A stretch of DNA of 64,000 nt, taken from the NCBI RefSeq assembly GCF_007993045.1, contig NZ_VOOR01000007.1, forward strand, positions 115,426 to 179,425, written 5' to 3'. Each line of letters begins with the position of its first letter. Within the stretch, counting starts at the first letter, position 1. The translations under genes and the position numbers were made by a program. The notes below the pieces were generated by a model. The model saw only the letters and a program-made list of their open reading frames with translations. It searched no databases and had not been told where the DNA came from. This document shows positions 8,484 through 17,132 of the stretch, in pieces. Source of the stretch: Phaeodactylibacter luteus. GTDB lineage: Bacteria; Bacteroidota; Bacteroidia; Chitinophagales; Saprospiraceae.

Positions 8484-8651
8484 TAGTGGTCTGTCAAGGC
8501 TAAAACTAGGGGTTGCCTGCGGCGGCTTTTGAGGCTACTCTCCGTTGGACAACCCCTTACGTAGCGCTGCTATGCGCGGGAACATCCGCCTTGATTTAGC
8601 CTCAAAATTCGCTCCCACTCAACCCATAAATTAACACTTGACAAACCACTA
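8484..8651. mobile_element. Family C miniature inverted-repeat element
   Basis: TAGTGGTCTGTCAAG (8484-8498) is the inverse of CTTGACAAACCACTA (8637-8651) with one mismatch in 15. CTAG occurs at both borders (8483-8486 and 8649-8652). The 168 bp interior has no convincing open frame. IS630 prefers CTAG targets and duplicates TA, so this looks like an IS630/Tc1-type non-autonomous element. It is the only copy in the window. Confidence 0.8.
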
Positions 8652-8816
8652 GTGCCTTAAGCCATAAATCTCTGATACTTAAGTTGAAGTTATTTTCCGG
8701 CTAATCAAGGCGAAGGTTCGCGACTTTAGCCCGAGCAAAAGGTGCGGTTCTTTAACGAAGAGTAGGCGGAAAAGAACGAAACTTGGGGTGGCAAGGATTT
8801 ATGGCTTGAGGCACTA
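8650..8816. mobile_element. Family B miniature inverted-repeat element, copy 1 (uninterrupted)
   Basis: AGTGCCTTAAGCCATAAATC (8651-8670) is the inverse of 8796-8815 with one mismatch in 20. CTAG flanks both ends (8649-8652, 8814-8817) and the left one is shared with family C. The internal sequence is nearly identical to copy 2 at 29474-29801 except that it lacks family D, thus giving the empty site CCGGCTAATC at 8697-8706. The right border forms the stop codon of the next gene. Confidence 0.88.
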
Positions 8817-9407
8817 GCCTTCCTGTTTCACCCCGTCTATATACTCTACTTCGAGCATGACCTCGCCTTCTTCGCTATAAAACCGGTAAGTGCCATGCTG
8901 CACACCGTTTTTGTAGTGGGCTTCTTTTTGTAAGTTCCCCGTCTTCCGGTTATACTCAAGGTAAACGCCATCGAGCTCGCCGTTTTTGTAGTGGGCTTCC
9001 TTTTCCGGCCGGCCAAAGCTGTACAATGCCCAAGGGCCATCGAGCTTATTGTTTTTGTAGGTTGCACGCAGGGTGAGGTGGCCTCGTGTGTTGAACTCCA
9101 GGTAAGTGCCATTCTGTACGCCCTCTGCATAAGTGGTTATTTTGGCGGGGAACACGCCCCCCTCGTGGTAGGCGATCCATGCCCCCATTTTTAGCCCATC
9201 GTACAACATGCCTTCCTCTGCTATCTTACCTTCCTCATCCCGCTTCACGACACGCTGCGCCTCGGAGCCCGGTATGTCCTCAACCAAATAGCCTTCCGGC
9301 AAACTAGCGGGGTCGGCTTTACCGGGGCGGGCGGGGGCATCTTGTGCATCAGATGGCTGGCAGCCCATGATTGCGCCTAGCAATAAAACAACCATTAAAA
9401 TCCTCAT
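8814..9407 (-). CDS. Lipoprotein with MORN/YwqK-type repeats
   Basis: The 197-residue protein starts MRILMVVLLLGAIMGC, a signal peptide with a lipobox Cys at residue 16, so it should be a lipoprotein. From about residue 70 it holds five or more tandem repeats of the form YxxGxxxGxWxxY/F (HYKNGELDGVYLEYN, HYKNGVQHGTYRFYS), as in MORN/YwqK-like proteins. Function is unknown; such repeats are thought to bind proteins or lipids. It is the last gene of the dapB operon, with its start 8 bp past the previous stop. The TAG stop at 8814-8816 is made by the CTAG border of the family B element, so the original C-terminus may have differed. Confidence 0.82.
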   Translation of the reverse strand: MRILMVVLLLGAIMGCQPSDAQDAPARPGKADPASLPEGYLVEDIPGSEAQRVVKRDEEGKIAEEGMLYDGLKMGAWIAYHEGGVFPAKITTYAEGVQNGTYLEFNTRGHLTLRATYKNNKLDGPWALYSFGRPEKEAHYKNGELDGVYLEYNRKTGNLQKEAHYKNGVQHGTYRFYSEEGEVMLEVEYIDGVKQEG

Positions 9408-9414
9408 AATGAAT

Positions 9415-10530
9415 TCAGTTTTCAGCACTTGCCCCTAATTCTACTTCCATATACACCGGCTGATGGTCAGAGAAGCGGAACTGTTGGTCTATGCCTTTCA
9501 AGGTTTTGATCTTTACGTTTGGGCTGACGAGGAAGAAGTCGATGAGGGTGATAAAGGTCTCGCCAGCAACATAAGGTGTCTTTGTTTTGCGGTTAGTCGG
9601 CACGCGCGGGTCGTACCCCCACTGCCAGCCCTCCGGCATAAAATCCGGCTCGATGTTGATCTGGGTGTAGCCCTGAGTCTTGCCGGGCATGTAGCCATCG
9701 AAACGGAAGAAAGGGGGCACTTGGTTCCAGTCTCCGCCTACGATAACATAGTGCCCTTTAGCATACTCTTCTTTTAGGAAACGCTGTAGGAAGGCCATCT
9801 GCTGAGCTTTGAGCTGCCCGCCTTTGTCATAGGCAGAGTTGTGGAGGTTGACGGCCACAAGCTCTTTGCCGCCGCTTACGCGGAAGCGGTGCACAGCCAG
9901 GCACCTGTCCAATTGGAAAATCCGGGTGGGCCAGCCGAAATCGCCGGGGAGCTGAAGGCGCTCTGATGAATAAGGCTGGTAGCGGGAGAAAGTCCCCAGC
10001 CCGCTTTCTACCTCCCCATAAAGGTGCCAAGGCTCAAATACCGGGATCGGGACGACAGGAGCGCGGTAGTTGGGGGCGAAAAATGCCGCATACTCAGGCA
10101 ATAGCCCCTTGATGAGCTCGAACTGATTGGCAAAATAACTCCGCTTAGAGCGGAAATCGACTTCCTGGTACAGGAAAAAGTCTGACTTGAGCGACTCTGT
10201 GTACAAGGCTACCCCTTCATTGTTCTTCTGTACCGCCTCCTGCGGTGCCCGGACCATGCGGCCCCAGGAAAAGTACATGCTGCCGTGGTCAAAAAAGAAT
10301 TCTGACTCCTCGCCCAGGCCGCCATACCCCAAGTTCCAAGTCACAAAGCTGAGGATGCTGTCTGATATCTCGGGCAAAGCTTCAGCTCCCCGGTTTTCCA
10401 AAGCAGCTACAGGCTCAGGCACCCAATCGTTGGCAGTGCCATAAGCCAGCACGGACACCACGTAGGCCACAACGGCCAGGGCAATTGCCAGGATGGCCTT
10501 CCCTATCCATTTCCATTTCTTCATCTCCAT
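9415..10530 (-). CDS. Membrane-anchored endonuclease/exonuclease/phosphatase (EEP) family protein
   Basis: The 371-residue protein has one N-terminal membrane helix (about residues 8-30) and an EEP domain outside it. Signature segments are VTWNLGYGGLG (metal/active-site Asn), FLYQEVD (catalytic Glu), VAVNLHN, IVGGDWNQVP (Asp/Asn pair) and FRFSDHQPVYMEV (catalytic Asp-His at the end), so the active site looks complete. Substrates in the family range from DNA to sphingomyelin and inositol phosphates; the exported position favours a phosphodiester other than chromosomal DNA. The start at 10530 lies 4 bp after dapB; Met at 10524 is an alternative. It is transcribed with dapB and the MORN lipoprotein. 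Confidence 0.88.
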   Translation of the reverse strand: MEMKKWKWIGKAILAIALAVVAYVVSVLAYGTANDWVPEPVAALENRGAEALPEISDSILSFVTWNLGYGGLGEESEFFFDHGSMYFSWGRMVRAPQEAVQKNNEGVALYTESLKSDFFLYQEVDFRSKRSYFANQFELIKGLLPEYAAFFAPNYRAPVVPIPVFEPWHLYGEVESGLGTFSRYQPYSSERLQLPGDFGWPTRIFQLDRCLAVHRFRVSGGKELVAVNLHNSAYDKGGQLKAQQMAFLQRFLKEEYAKGHYVIVGGDWNQVPPFFRFDGYMPGKTQGYTQINIEPDFMPEGWQWGYDPRVPTNRKTKTPYVAGETFITLIDFFLVSPNVKIKTLKGIDQQFRFSDHQPVYMEVELGASAEN

Positions 10531-10534
10531 CGTT

Positions 10535-11257
10535 TTACAAACCCAACATATCAGACATACCGAACACCCCTTTTTTCCCAATCAGCCAGTGGGCAGCCTG
10601 CAAGGCGCCGCGGGCAAACCCTTCCCGCGTATGCGCCTCGTGCCGTATGCTGATGGCATCCACGTCGGAGGCCCAACGGACCTCGTGCGTACCTTTGACA
10701 TCGCCCTCTCGCTCGGCCGTGATCGGAAGCTGATTTGGCGAAAGCCCATCCCCAGTAAGCCCCCAGCCCTCAAAGCGGGCATGGTGCGCCAGGATATCCT
10801 CAGCCAGGGATATGGCAGTGCCGCTTGGGGCATCCAATTTTTGTGTATGGTGTATCTCTGTGAGCTCCGGCTGGTAAGCAGGCCACTCTGCCATGAGGCG
10901 GGCCAAATGCCTGTTGAGGGCAAAAAACAAGTTGACGCCTACGCTAAAATTGGAAGCATAGAAAAAAGCGCCCCCCTGCTCCCGGCAGTGGGCAACAGCT
11001 TCTTCAAAACGGCTCAGCCAGCCCGTCGTACCGCTGACCACTGCCACTCCGGCATCGAGGCAGAGGGAGATGTTGCCGAAAGCAGCTGCTGGCAAGCTAA
11101 AGTCAATCGCCACATCTGCAGCCATCAGGGCTTCCGGCGTCAATTCTTCAGCATTGTCTGCACCTATGCGCAGGACAACCTCGTCGCCGGCAGCCTCGGC
11201 AAGCTTTGCAATAGTCTTGCCCATCTTGCCATAGCCCAGCAATGCAATTTTTGCCAT
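10535..11257 (-). CDS. dapB: 4-hydroxy-tetrahydrodipicolinate reductase
   Basis: DapB makes tetrahydrodipicolinate with NAD(P)H in the lysine/diaminopimelate pathway, which feeds peptidoglycan. The 240-residue length is normal for the shorter Bacteroidota form. The dinucleotide-binding start MAKIALLGYGKMGKTI is intact, with SGTTGW (about 95-100), SNFSVGVNLF, and the substrate motif EIHHTQKLDAPSGTA (about 152-166) carrying the catalytic His and Lys. It is the first gene of a leftward operon with the EEP protein and the MORN lipoprotein; other dap genes are not nearby. Confidence 0.96.
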   Translation of the reverse strand: MAKIALLGYGKMGKTIAKLAEAAGDEVVLRIGADNAEELTPEALMAADVAIDFSLPAAAFGNISLCLDAGVAVVSGTTGWLSRFEEAVAHCREQGGAFFYASNFSVGVNLFFALNRHLARLMAEWPAYQPELTEIHHTQKLDAPSGTAISLAEDILAHHARFEGWGLTGDGLSPNQLPITAEREGDVKGTHEVRWASDVDAISIRHEAHTREGFARGALQAAHWLIGKKGVFGMSDMLGL

Positions 11258-11396
11258 AATTTTTCATCCTTTAGTGTGACTCCCCCCTAGAACGGCGTCA
11301 TAAGGGCAGTTCAAACAAATAAATAGCTACTACACTGAACAGGGAGGCACCGAAAAGGAAATCCCCCTTGCAAAACCCCAATCGCCGTTTGACACC

Positions 11397-11418
11397 ACAG
11401 CCCACCCCGGTGGGCTGT
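11397..11418. terminator. Hairpin between mutS and dapB
   Basis: ACAGCCCACC (11397-11406) pairs with GGTGGGCTGT (11409-11418). The T-rich tail TTTCATT is on the plus side, so for mutS transcription it is a stem without a U-run. It lies 10 bp beyond the mutS stop. Confidence 0.5.
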
Positions 11419-11427
11419 TTCATTCCT

Positions 11428-14076
11428 CTACTCTTCCAGCAGCCCCCTGAGCTCGTTAAGTTTCATCATGCACTCTATCGGCGTCATATTGTTGATGTTC
11501 AGGTCTTGAAGGGCCTCCTTGATACGGCCTGCAGTGGGGTCTACCGTTTCGAAGATACTGAGCTGAAGGGTTTCTGTTGAGATTTTCGAAGTATCTGCTT
11601 TCGGTGCGTTCACGCCGCCGCTGCCCGCTTCTTCAGTTTGGATGGATTTTTGCTCCAGCTGCGTAAGGATATGGGCGGCGCGCTCCACGATACTACGGGG
11701 CATGCCTGCCATCTTAGCTACATGTATGCCAAAACTGTGCTGAGAGCCTCCCGGAACTAATTTCCGCAGAAAGATAACTTTTTGGCCAACCTCTTTGGTG
11801 GCGATGCTGAAATTTTTGATCCGTTCAAACTTATTGGCCAGCTCATTGAGCTCATGGTAGTGGGTGGCAAAAAGCGTTTTGGGGCGTGCCTGCCCGTTGT
11901 TGTGCAAGTATTCAGCAATTGACCAAGCTATGGAAATCCCATCGTATGTGCTTGTGCCCCGGCCGATTTCATCCAGCAAGATAAGGCTGCGGTCGGAGAT
12001 GTTGTTCATGATGGAAGCCGTCTCATTCATTTCCACCATGAAGGTAGATTCACCAGAGGAGATGTTGTCCGAAGCGCCTACGCGGGTGAACACCTTATCG
12101 ACTAGCCCAAGCGCTGCGGATTCAGCAGGCACAAAACACCCCATCTGCGCCATTAGGCAGATGAGGGCAGTCTGCCGCAGCAAGGCCGACTTACCGGCCA
12201 TATTGGGGCCAGTGATCATCATGACCTGCTGCTCCTCTGTATCGAGGTGGACATCGTTGGGCACGTAGGGGGAGTCGATGGGCAACTGCTGCTCAATGAC
12301 CGGGTGCCGCCCCTGCCGGATGGTGATGCCGGTGCCTTCGTTGAGCACAGGCCGGCAATAGTTATAGCGGGCCGCTGCCCTGGCAAAGCTCAGCAGACAG
12401 TCTACCCTGGCCAGCAAACCTGCGTTGTGCTGAATGGGCTGTATGTAATCCGCTAGCGTGATGACCAGCTCTTCGTACAGGCGCTCCTCAATGTCCAATA
12501 TCTTTTCTTCTGCGCCCAGAATTTTCCCCTCCAGCTTTTTGAGCTCATCTGTGATGTAGCGCTCTGCATTGGTCAAAGTCTGCTTGCGGGTCCAATCCTC
12601 TGGCACTTGATTTTTGTACTTGTTGGTCACTTCGAGATAATACCCGAAGACGTTGTTGAACCCTATTTTAAGGCTGGAAATGCCCGTTCGGCTCACTTCG
12701 CGTTTTTGGATATCCAGCAAAAGGTCTTTGCTGTTGCGCACAATATTGCGGAGCTCGTCGAGCTCGTCGTTGAACCCATCCGCCATCACCCCGCCTTTGG
12801 ACAAGTTCACCGGCGGGTCTTCCACGATTTGCTTTTCGATTTCAGCCCTCAAAATGGGGCAAGGGTTGAGCCCCTCCCCAATCTTAGCCAGCTGTGAGTT
12901 CTCTGCACTGCCGAGCAGCTCTTTGATCGGCAGGATAAGATCAAGGGCACGCTGTACCTGTTTGACCTCCCTGGGGTTGATCTTGCCCAAGGGCACTTTC
13001 GAAATGAGGCGTTCCAAGTCGCCAATCTGTTGCAAATACTGCCCAAGCTCCTGGTCCAAGGCCTGATTACTTGTAAAATAAGACACCACATCCAGGCGGT
13101 TGTTGATGGCTTGCAGGCTGGTCAGAGGCAGTACCACCCATTTTTTGAGCAAGCGCGCGCCCATAGGGGAAACCGTATGGTCCAACACCTGTATCAGCGG
13201 TACGCCAGTATCGTGGTTGCTGTAAGCCAGCTCTAAATTGCGTATGGTGAAGCGGTCGAGCCAAACGTAGGCTTCCGATTGCAAGCGGCTTAGGCCGTTG
13301 ATGTGGGCCAGGTTTTTGTTTTCCGTGGTCGCCAGGTAGTGCAAGGTTGCGCCGGCGGCCACCTGCGCCAGCTCCATATCTTCCACCCCAAACCCTTTGA
13401 GGTTTTTGACTTCAAAGTGCTCGAGCAGCCTTTCTCGGGCATAATCCAGCGTGTATACCCACTCATCGAGCATATAGGTGTACAGCTTATCGCCAAACTG
13501 CTGCAGGAATGCCTTCTGCCGGTCTTTGGGGAAAAGGACTTCAGAGGGTTTAAAACTTTGCACCAGCTTGTCAATGTAGCTGATGCTGCCTTCACAAACG
13601 AGGAACTCCCCGGTAGACACGTCCAAAAGGGAGAGCCCGGCCATATCCTTTTTGCCAAAAAAAACAGAAGCCAGGAAGTTGTTGGATTTATGGTCGAGCA
13701 GCTTATCGTCTACGGCTACCCCAGGCGTAACAATTTCGGTTACCCCTCTACGGACAATTTTCTTTTGCGGGCTCGGCTTCTCCAACTGCTCACAGATGGC
13801 TACCCGGAAACCTGCGCGGACCAAGCGGGGCAGGTACAAATCCATGGAGTGGTAAGGGAAGCCTGCCAATTCGATATCACTGCCCCCATTATTGCGCTTG
13901 GTCTGTACAATGCCCAGCACTTGGGAAGCCGTGACGGCATCCTCGCCAAAGGTCTCGTAGAAGTCCCCCACCCGGAAAAGCAGGATGGCGTCAGGGTGTT
14001 TCGCCTTCACTTTGAAGTACTGTTGCATGAGCGGGGTTACCTTACCGCCTTTGGGGGTTTTGCTTCCTTTTGCCAA
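11428..14076 (-). CDS. mutS: DNA mismatch repair protein MutS
   Basis: MutS recognises mispaired bases and small loops and starts methyl-independent mismatch repair with MutL. The 882-residue length fits MutS1. The N-terminal mismatch-binding domain contains the Phe-x-Glu motif in LLFRVGDFYETFGEDA (residues about 33-48). The ATPase domain has Walker A GPNMAGKSALLRQ (about 628-640), the signature loop SSGESTFMVEM and Walker B SLILLDEIGRGTSTYDG. It runs alone from its own promoter. The upstream LuxE-like gene ends 74 bp away on the same strand. Confidence 0.98.
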   Translation of the reverse strand: MAKGSKTPKGGKVTPLMQQYFKVKAKHPDAILLFRVGDFYETFGEDAVTASQVLGIVQTKRNNGGSDIELAGFPYHSMDLYLPRLVRAGFRVAICEQLEKPSPQKKIVRRGVTEIVTPGVAVDDKLLDHKSNNFLASVFFGKKDMAGLSLLDVSTGEFLVCEGSISYIDKLVQSFKPSEVLFPKDRQKAFLQQFGDKLYTYMLDEWVYTLDYARERLLEHFEVKNLKGFGVEDMELAQVAAGATLHYLATTENKNLAHINGLSRLQSEAYVWLDRFTIRNLELAYSNHDTGVPLIQVLDHTVSPMGARLLKKWVVLPLTSLQAINNRLDVVSYFTSNQALDQELGQYLQQIGDLERLISKVPLGKINPREVKQVQRALDLILPIKELLGSAENSQLAKIGEGLNPCPILRAEIEKQIVEDPPVNLSKGGVMADGFNDELDELRNIVRNSKDLLLDIQKREVSRTGISSLKIGFNNVFGYYLEVTNKYKNQVPEDWTRKQTLTNAERYITDELKKLEGKILGAEEKILDIEERLYEELVITLADYIQPIQHNAGLLARVDCLLSFARAAARYNYCRPVLNEGTGITIRQGRHPVIEQQLPIDSPYVPNDVHLDTEEQQVMMITGPNMAGKSALLRQTALICLMAQMGCFVPAESAALGLVDKVFTRVGASDNISSGESTFMVEMNETASIMNNISDRSLILLDEIGRGTSTYDGISIAWSIAEYLHNNGQARPKTLFATHYHELNELANKFERIKNFSIATKEVGQKVIFLRKLVPGGSQHSFGIHVAKMAGMPRSIVERAAHILTQLEQKSIQTEEAGSGGVNAPKADTSKISTETLQLSIFETVDPTAGRIKEALQDLNINNMTPIECMMKLNELRGLLEE

Positions 14077-14100
14077 GAGCTGTCCTTTTTAGTTGGTCGA

Positions 14101-14130
14101 CAAATATAAACCTTCCGGTTGGCTTTTCAA
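14101..14130 (-). promoter_or_regulatory. mutS promoter
   Basis: On the minus strand TTG (14130-14128), 19 bp, then TATATTTG (14108-14101), an exact Bacteroidota -33/-7 arrangement. The start codon at 14076 is 25 bp downstream. Confidence 0.7.
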
Positions 14131-14150
14131 GAGCTCTGGTCGGATACCCT

Positions 14151-15155
14151 TTACAAGTCGGCTACCATCAGGTTGCAGCCGCGCATATCGCTGTCGTCGA
14201 GGCGGCCCAGTACTTCAAAGCCACCGCCGGGCAGCACGCGGCCCAAGTCATCTGTGGCGATAAAGCTGATGGTATCGAGGTTGGCAAGGTCAATGATATT
14301 GAGGGCCCCTGACTTGCCGGGTGGGCGGATGCTCAGCGGGTCGGTCACCTCCCGGCACAACACTTGCATAGCCGGGGCCGGGCGGAAAGCCCCCTGCCCC
14401 TGTGAGTAGGCCTGCGAGAGCAGCTCAGTCATGCCGTATTCGGAATGTATATGGCTTGCGCCAAAAGCTGTTTTCAGTTCGGCGTGCAGTTCTTCGCGAG
14501 TAAGCTCCCGCCGCCGCCCTTTCATGCCGCCGGTCTCCATGATGATACAGCCAGAAAGGTCGGTGGGGTGCTGTTCTGCCAAGTCAAGCAGGGCAAAGCT
14601 CACTCCCAAAAGCAGGACAGGGATGCCGTTTTTCCGGCACTGATGAATACTTTCCAGCAATGCTTTAGTGTTGTATAAGAAAAAACCGCTGCCAGGGTAA
14701 TGCGATTGCCGGATAAAATCCTCCGCCATAAAAACCAGGGAGGAGCCCTGGCGTTCTAAATAAGAAGGCAAAAGCGCCAAGACACAGTACGCTTCGACCG
14801 GCCCGTAAAAATGGGCAAAAGCCGCCCTAGCCTGCTGCCGGTACCACTCCGGGTCCCGCAGCGCATGGCGGCTGGCAGTGCTCCCAGTCGTCCCACTGCT
14901 GCTGAACACCCTTTCCGGCTGCCACTCGCCAGTTTGAAGCAGGTGTTTTTTGAACAAACTGATCGGCAGAAAGGGGATTTCACGTACCTTACTAATGTGC
15001 CCCGGGGAGGCCCCAAGCAAGTTCAGGTAACGCCGGTATACGGGATTGTTCGCCGCTTGATAGCGAAAAACCTCTAGGGATAAAGCCTCGAACCGTTCTG
15101 GGCTGACCTCCCTGATTTTCTGCATCAGCTCTTCACGGTACGTTATTTCATTCAC
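14151..15155 (-). CDS. LuxE/PaaK-like acyl-protein synthetase (acyltransferase)
   Basis: The 334-residue protein belongs to the ANL-superfamily branch of LuxE acyl-protein synthetases: IPFLPISLFKKHLL (about 58-71), the glycine/serine-rich P-loop-like VFSSSGTTGSTASRH (about 83-97), and later EYGMTELLSQAYS, the adenylate-binding motif. LuxE activates fatty acids with ATP and passes them to a partner; in Bacteroidota without lux genes the substrate is unknown. No lux, PaaK-pathway or acyl-carrier genes are nearby. It stands alone between a divergent lipoprotein gene 20 bp away and mutS. Confidence 0.85.
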   Translation of the reverse strand: MNEITYREELMQKIREVSPERFEALSLEVFRYQAANNPVYRRYLNLLGASPGHISKVREIPFLPISLFKKHLLQTGEWQPERVFSSSGTTGSTASRHALRDPEWYRQQARAAFAHFYGPVEAYCVLALLPSYLERQGSSLVFMAEDFIRQSHYPGSGFFLYNTKALLESIHQCRKNGIPVLLLGVSFALLDLAEQHPTDLSGCIIMETGGMKGRRRELTREELHAELKTAFGASHIHSEYGMTELLSQAYSQGQGAFRPAPAMQVLCREVTDPLSIRPPGKSGALNIIDLANLDTISFIATDDLGRVLPGGGFEVLGRLDDSDMRGCNLMVADL

Positions 15156-15175
15156 AGTAAAAAAGCTTTAAGCCG

Positions 15176-15676
15176 ATGAACATACAAATTTCCACCTTGG
15201 TTGCAGCGCTTGCCTTTTTCGCATTCAGCTGTGTACAGCCCCCTGATTACCCGGAAGAGCCGGTCATCGAATATATTGGCTTCAACACGCTGACTTTCCC
15301 CCAAGGCGGGGCGGGCACACCTTCCGATACCCTTATCCTAACCTTCGGCTTCACCGATGGGGACGGCAACCTCGGTTTCGACGACTCCACAGTGGACGTT
15401 TTCCTCACCGATAGCCGTACCGGTTTCGTTGATGTGAAAAAACTGCCTGTCATCCCTTCTGAGGGGGTCGGCAATGGCATTTCTGGGGAAGTCACCTTGC
15501 GGTTCCCCAACCAGCCCTCTCAGATCTGTTGCCTTTACCCTGATCAGAGCACCGGCTGCCAGCCCAACCCCAATTACCCAACAGATACGTTCTCCTTCGA
15601 GATACAGATACAGGACCGGGACGGCAATAGGAGCAACATCATCCGGACGGAGACGGTCACTTTGCTGTGCCAGTGA
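15176..15676 (+). CDS. Small lipoprotein of unknown function
   Basis: The 166-residue protein has a lipobox at AFFAFSC (Cys about residue 19), so it is lipid-anchored. The mature part has acidic segments such as FGFTDGDGNLGFDDSTVD and QIQDRDGNRSN that resemble calcium-binding or Ig-like beta-sandwich loops, and a Cys cluster ICCLYPDQSTGCQ. Similar lipoproteins are common in Saprospiria and Cytophagia without known function. Its 3' end overlaps hemF by 20 bp in convergent orientation, which leaves no room for separate terminators. Confidence 0.8.
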   Translation: MNIQISTLVAALAFFAFSCVQPPDYPEEPVIEYIGFNTLTFPQGGAGTPSDTLILTFGFTDGDGNLGFDDSTVDVFLTDSRTGFVDVKKLPVIPSEGVGNGISGEVTLRFPNQPSQICCLYPDQSTGCQPNPNYPTDTFSFEIQIQDRDGNRSNIIRTETVTLLCQ

Positions 15677-16577
15677 CCCAGTCTATGCCTTTGCGCAATA
15701 AGCTCAAGGTATGGGCTTCTGCCGACCCAGGCAGGGGGCGGTGCTCGTACACCCAGTCAGCCCGGGGCGGCATGCTCATGAGTATCGACTCTGTCCGCCC
15801 ATCGGTGTCCAGCCCAAACTTGGTGCCTTTGTCCCAGACGAGGTTGAACTCTACATAGCGCCCTCTGCGCAGGCGCTGCCATTCCTGTTCAGGTTTTCCA
15901 TAAGGGGCATCCTTATGTTTTCGCACCAAGTGGGTGTAAATTGGGGCAAACCGCTCCCCTACCGATTGCACAAAGGCAAACAGCTCTGCTTTTGAGCGGT
16001 CTTCCTTTTCTGTGTTGAGCCGGTCAAAGAAAATCCCGCCTACCCCCCGGGTCTCTTTACGGTGCTTCAGATAGAAATAATCATCGGCCCAAGCTTTAAA
16101 CCTACCGTAATATTCTGGCGAGTACGGGTCACAGGCCTTTTTCAGCTCCTGATGAAACCAGGAGGCGTCTTCTGTATCAACATAATGAGGTGTCAGGTCT
16201 ATGCCGCCGCCAAACCACCACAGGCCGCTGTCCATTTCGAAATAGCGGACGTTCATATGTATGATAGGTACCATAGGGCTCACCGGGTGCTGTACAATAC
16301 TGACCCCTGTAGCTAAAAAATTGCCGGAGGGGACCCCCAGCGCTTGTGTGATGCGGGCAGGCATCTGCCCATGCACAGCAGAAAAGTTGACCCCTCCTTT
16401 TTCAATGACTTCGCCTTGCAGAACCCTCGTGCGGCCACCTCCCCCACCAGGCCGTTCCCACAAATCTTCTCGGAAATGGCTGCCGTCTACCGCTTCCAGC
16501 TCCCGGCAAATCCGGTCTTGGAGGGCCTTAAAATAATCGATGATCTCAGTTTTATCCGGTGTATGGTGCATCTGCAT
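15657..16577 (-). CDS. hemF: Oxygen-dependent coproporphyrinogen III oxidase
   Basis: HemF converts coproporphyrinogen III to protoporphyrinogen IX using O2, in heme synthesis. The 306-residue length is usual. Signature segments are GGGGGRTRVLQGEVIEKGGV (about 45-64), WWFGGGIDLTPHYV (about 119-132), RGVGGIFFDRLN (about 177-188) and RRGRYVEFNLVWDKGTKFGL near the end. The start may be Met1 or Met3 (MQMHHTPDK). It is monocistronic, and being oxygen-dependent it fits an aerobic lifestyle together with the cytochrome oxidase subunit further on. Confidence 0.97.
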   Translation of the reverse strand: MQMHHTPDKTEIIDYFKALQDRICRELEAVDGSHFREDLWERPGGGGGRTRVLQGEVIEKGGVNFSAVHGQMPARITQALGVPSGNFLATGVSIVQHPVSPMVPIIHMNVRYFEMDSGLWWFGGGIDLTPHYVDTEDASWFHQELKKACDPYSPEYYGRFKAWADDYFYLKHRKETRGVGGIFFDRLNTEKEDRSKAELFAFVQSVGERFAPIYTHLVRKHKDAPYGKPEQEWQRLRRGRYVEFNLVWDKGTKFGLDTDGRTESILMSMPPRADWVYEHRPLPGSAEAHTLSLLRKGIDWVTGTAK

Positions 16578-16640
16578 CGTTTTTTGAGTAAACAGCCCAA
16601 CGCGGCGGGAAGATAGCCCGCTTGCCGCCTTCTGGCCTTA

Positions 16641-16997
16641 TCATGACAAGCCTGCAGCTTGAGCAGCTTCAGCGATGGTTTTCTTGGTGTTGCCCACGAA
16701 AATCTGTCCGTCTATCAAGATAACGGGCCGTTTGAGGAAAGTATACTCTTCGAGGATGAGCCGCTTGTAATCAGCCTCTTGAAGCGCTTGCTCATGAAGC
16801 CCCATCGCCCGGTATTTCCTGGCCCGACGGCTGAACAAAGATTCATAGCTGCCCGACAAACGCCCCATCTCGTCCAGCTGTTCTTCGGTTATAGGGCTGG
16901 TTTTGATATCTTGCAGGTCAAAACCCTTGCCCTCGCCCAGCTCCTTGATGATTCGCTGACAGGTGTTGCAGGTTGAAAGGTGGTAGATTTTTTTCAT
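16641..16997 (-). CDS. ArsC/Spx-family thioredoxin-fold protein
   Basis: The 118-residue protein starts MKKIYHLSTCNTCQRIIKEL with a CxxC motif (Cys10, Cys13) in the place of the ArsC/Spx catalytic site. Later FLKRPVILIDGQIFVGNTKK carries the cis-Pro region and the family's G-x-x pattern. Members act as arsenate reductases, Spx-like regulators or YffB-type reductases. No ars genes are close, so arsenate reduction is unproven. The start at 16997 was preferred to 17036 since the protein family begins at this Met. Confidence 0.87.
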   Translation of the reverse strand: MKKIYHLSTCNTCQRIIKELGEGKGFDLQDIKTSPITEEQLDEMGRLSGSYESLFSRRARKYRAMGLHEQALQEADYKRLILEEYTFLKRPVILIDGQIFVGNTKKTIAEAAQAAGLS

Positions 16998-17059
16998 TTT
17001 TGCCGTAAAGAGACGGAAAAATAAGCAGGAAGGCAACTATTACCTGCCCCGAAATATTG

Positions 17060-17090
17060 GAGCCTGTTGGGATGCTGGCCTTTTAGGCGA
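17060..17090. repeat. Family E half element
   Basis: GAGCCTGTTGGGATGCTGG continues as GCCTTTTAGG and resembles the complement of 2249-2284 (GAGATGTTGGGATTTTGGCC). Only one end is present, beside a family A copy. The 561 bp gap between the ArsC-like gene and the nucleoside phosphorylase holds this and the A element only. Confidence 0.4.
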
Positions 17091-17132
17091 GAGCTTGCAG
17101 CTTTTAGGTTAAGCCAGGCACAAAGCCCGGAG

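Noticed and set aside
13303..14109. 268-codon plus-strand frame over mutS
   Set aside because: Antisense shadow of a well-conserved gene; no signal of its own.
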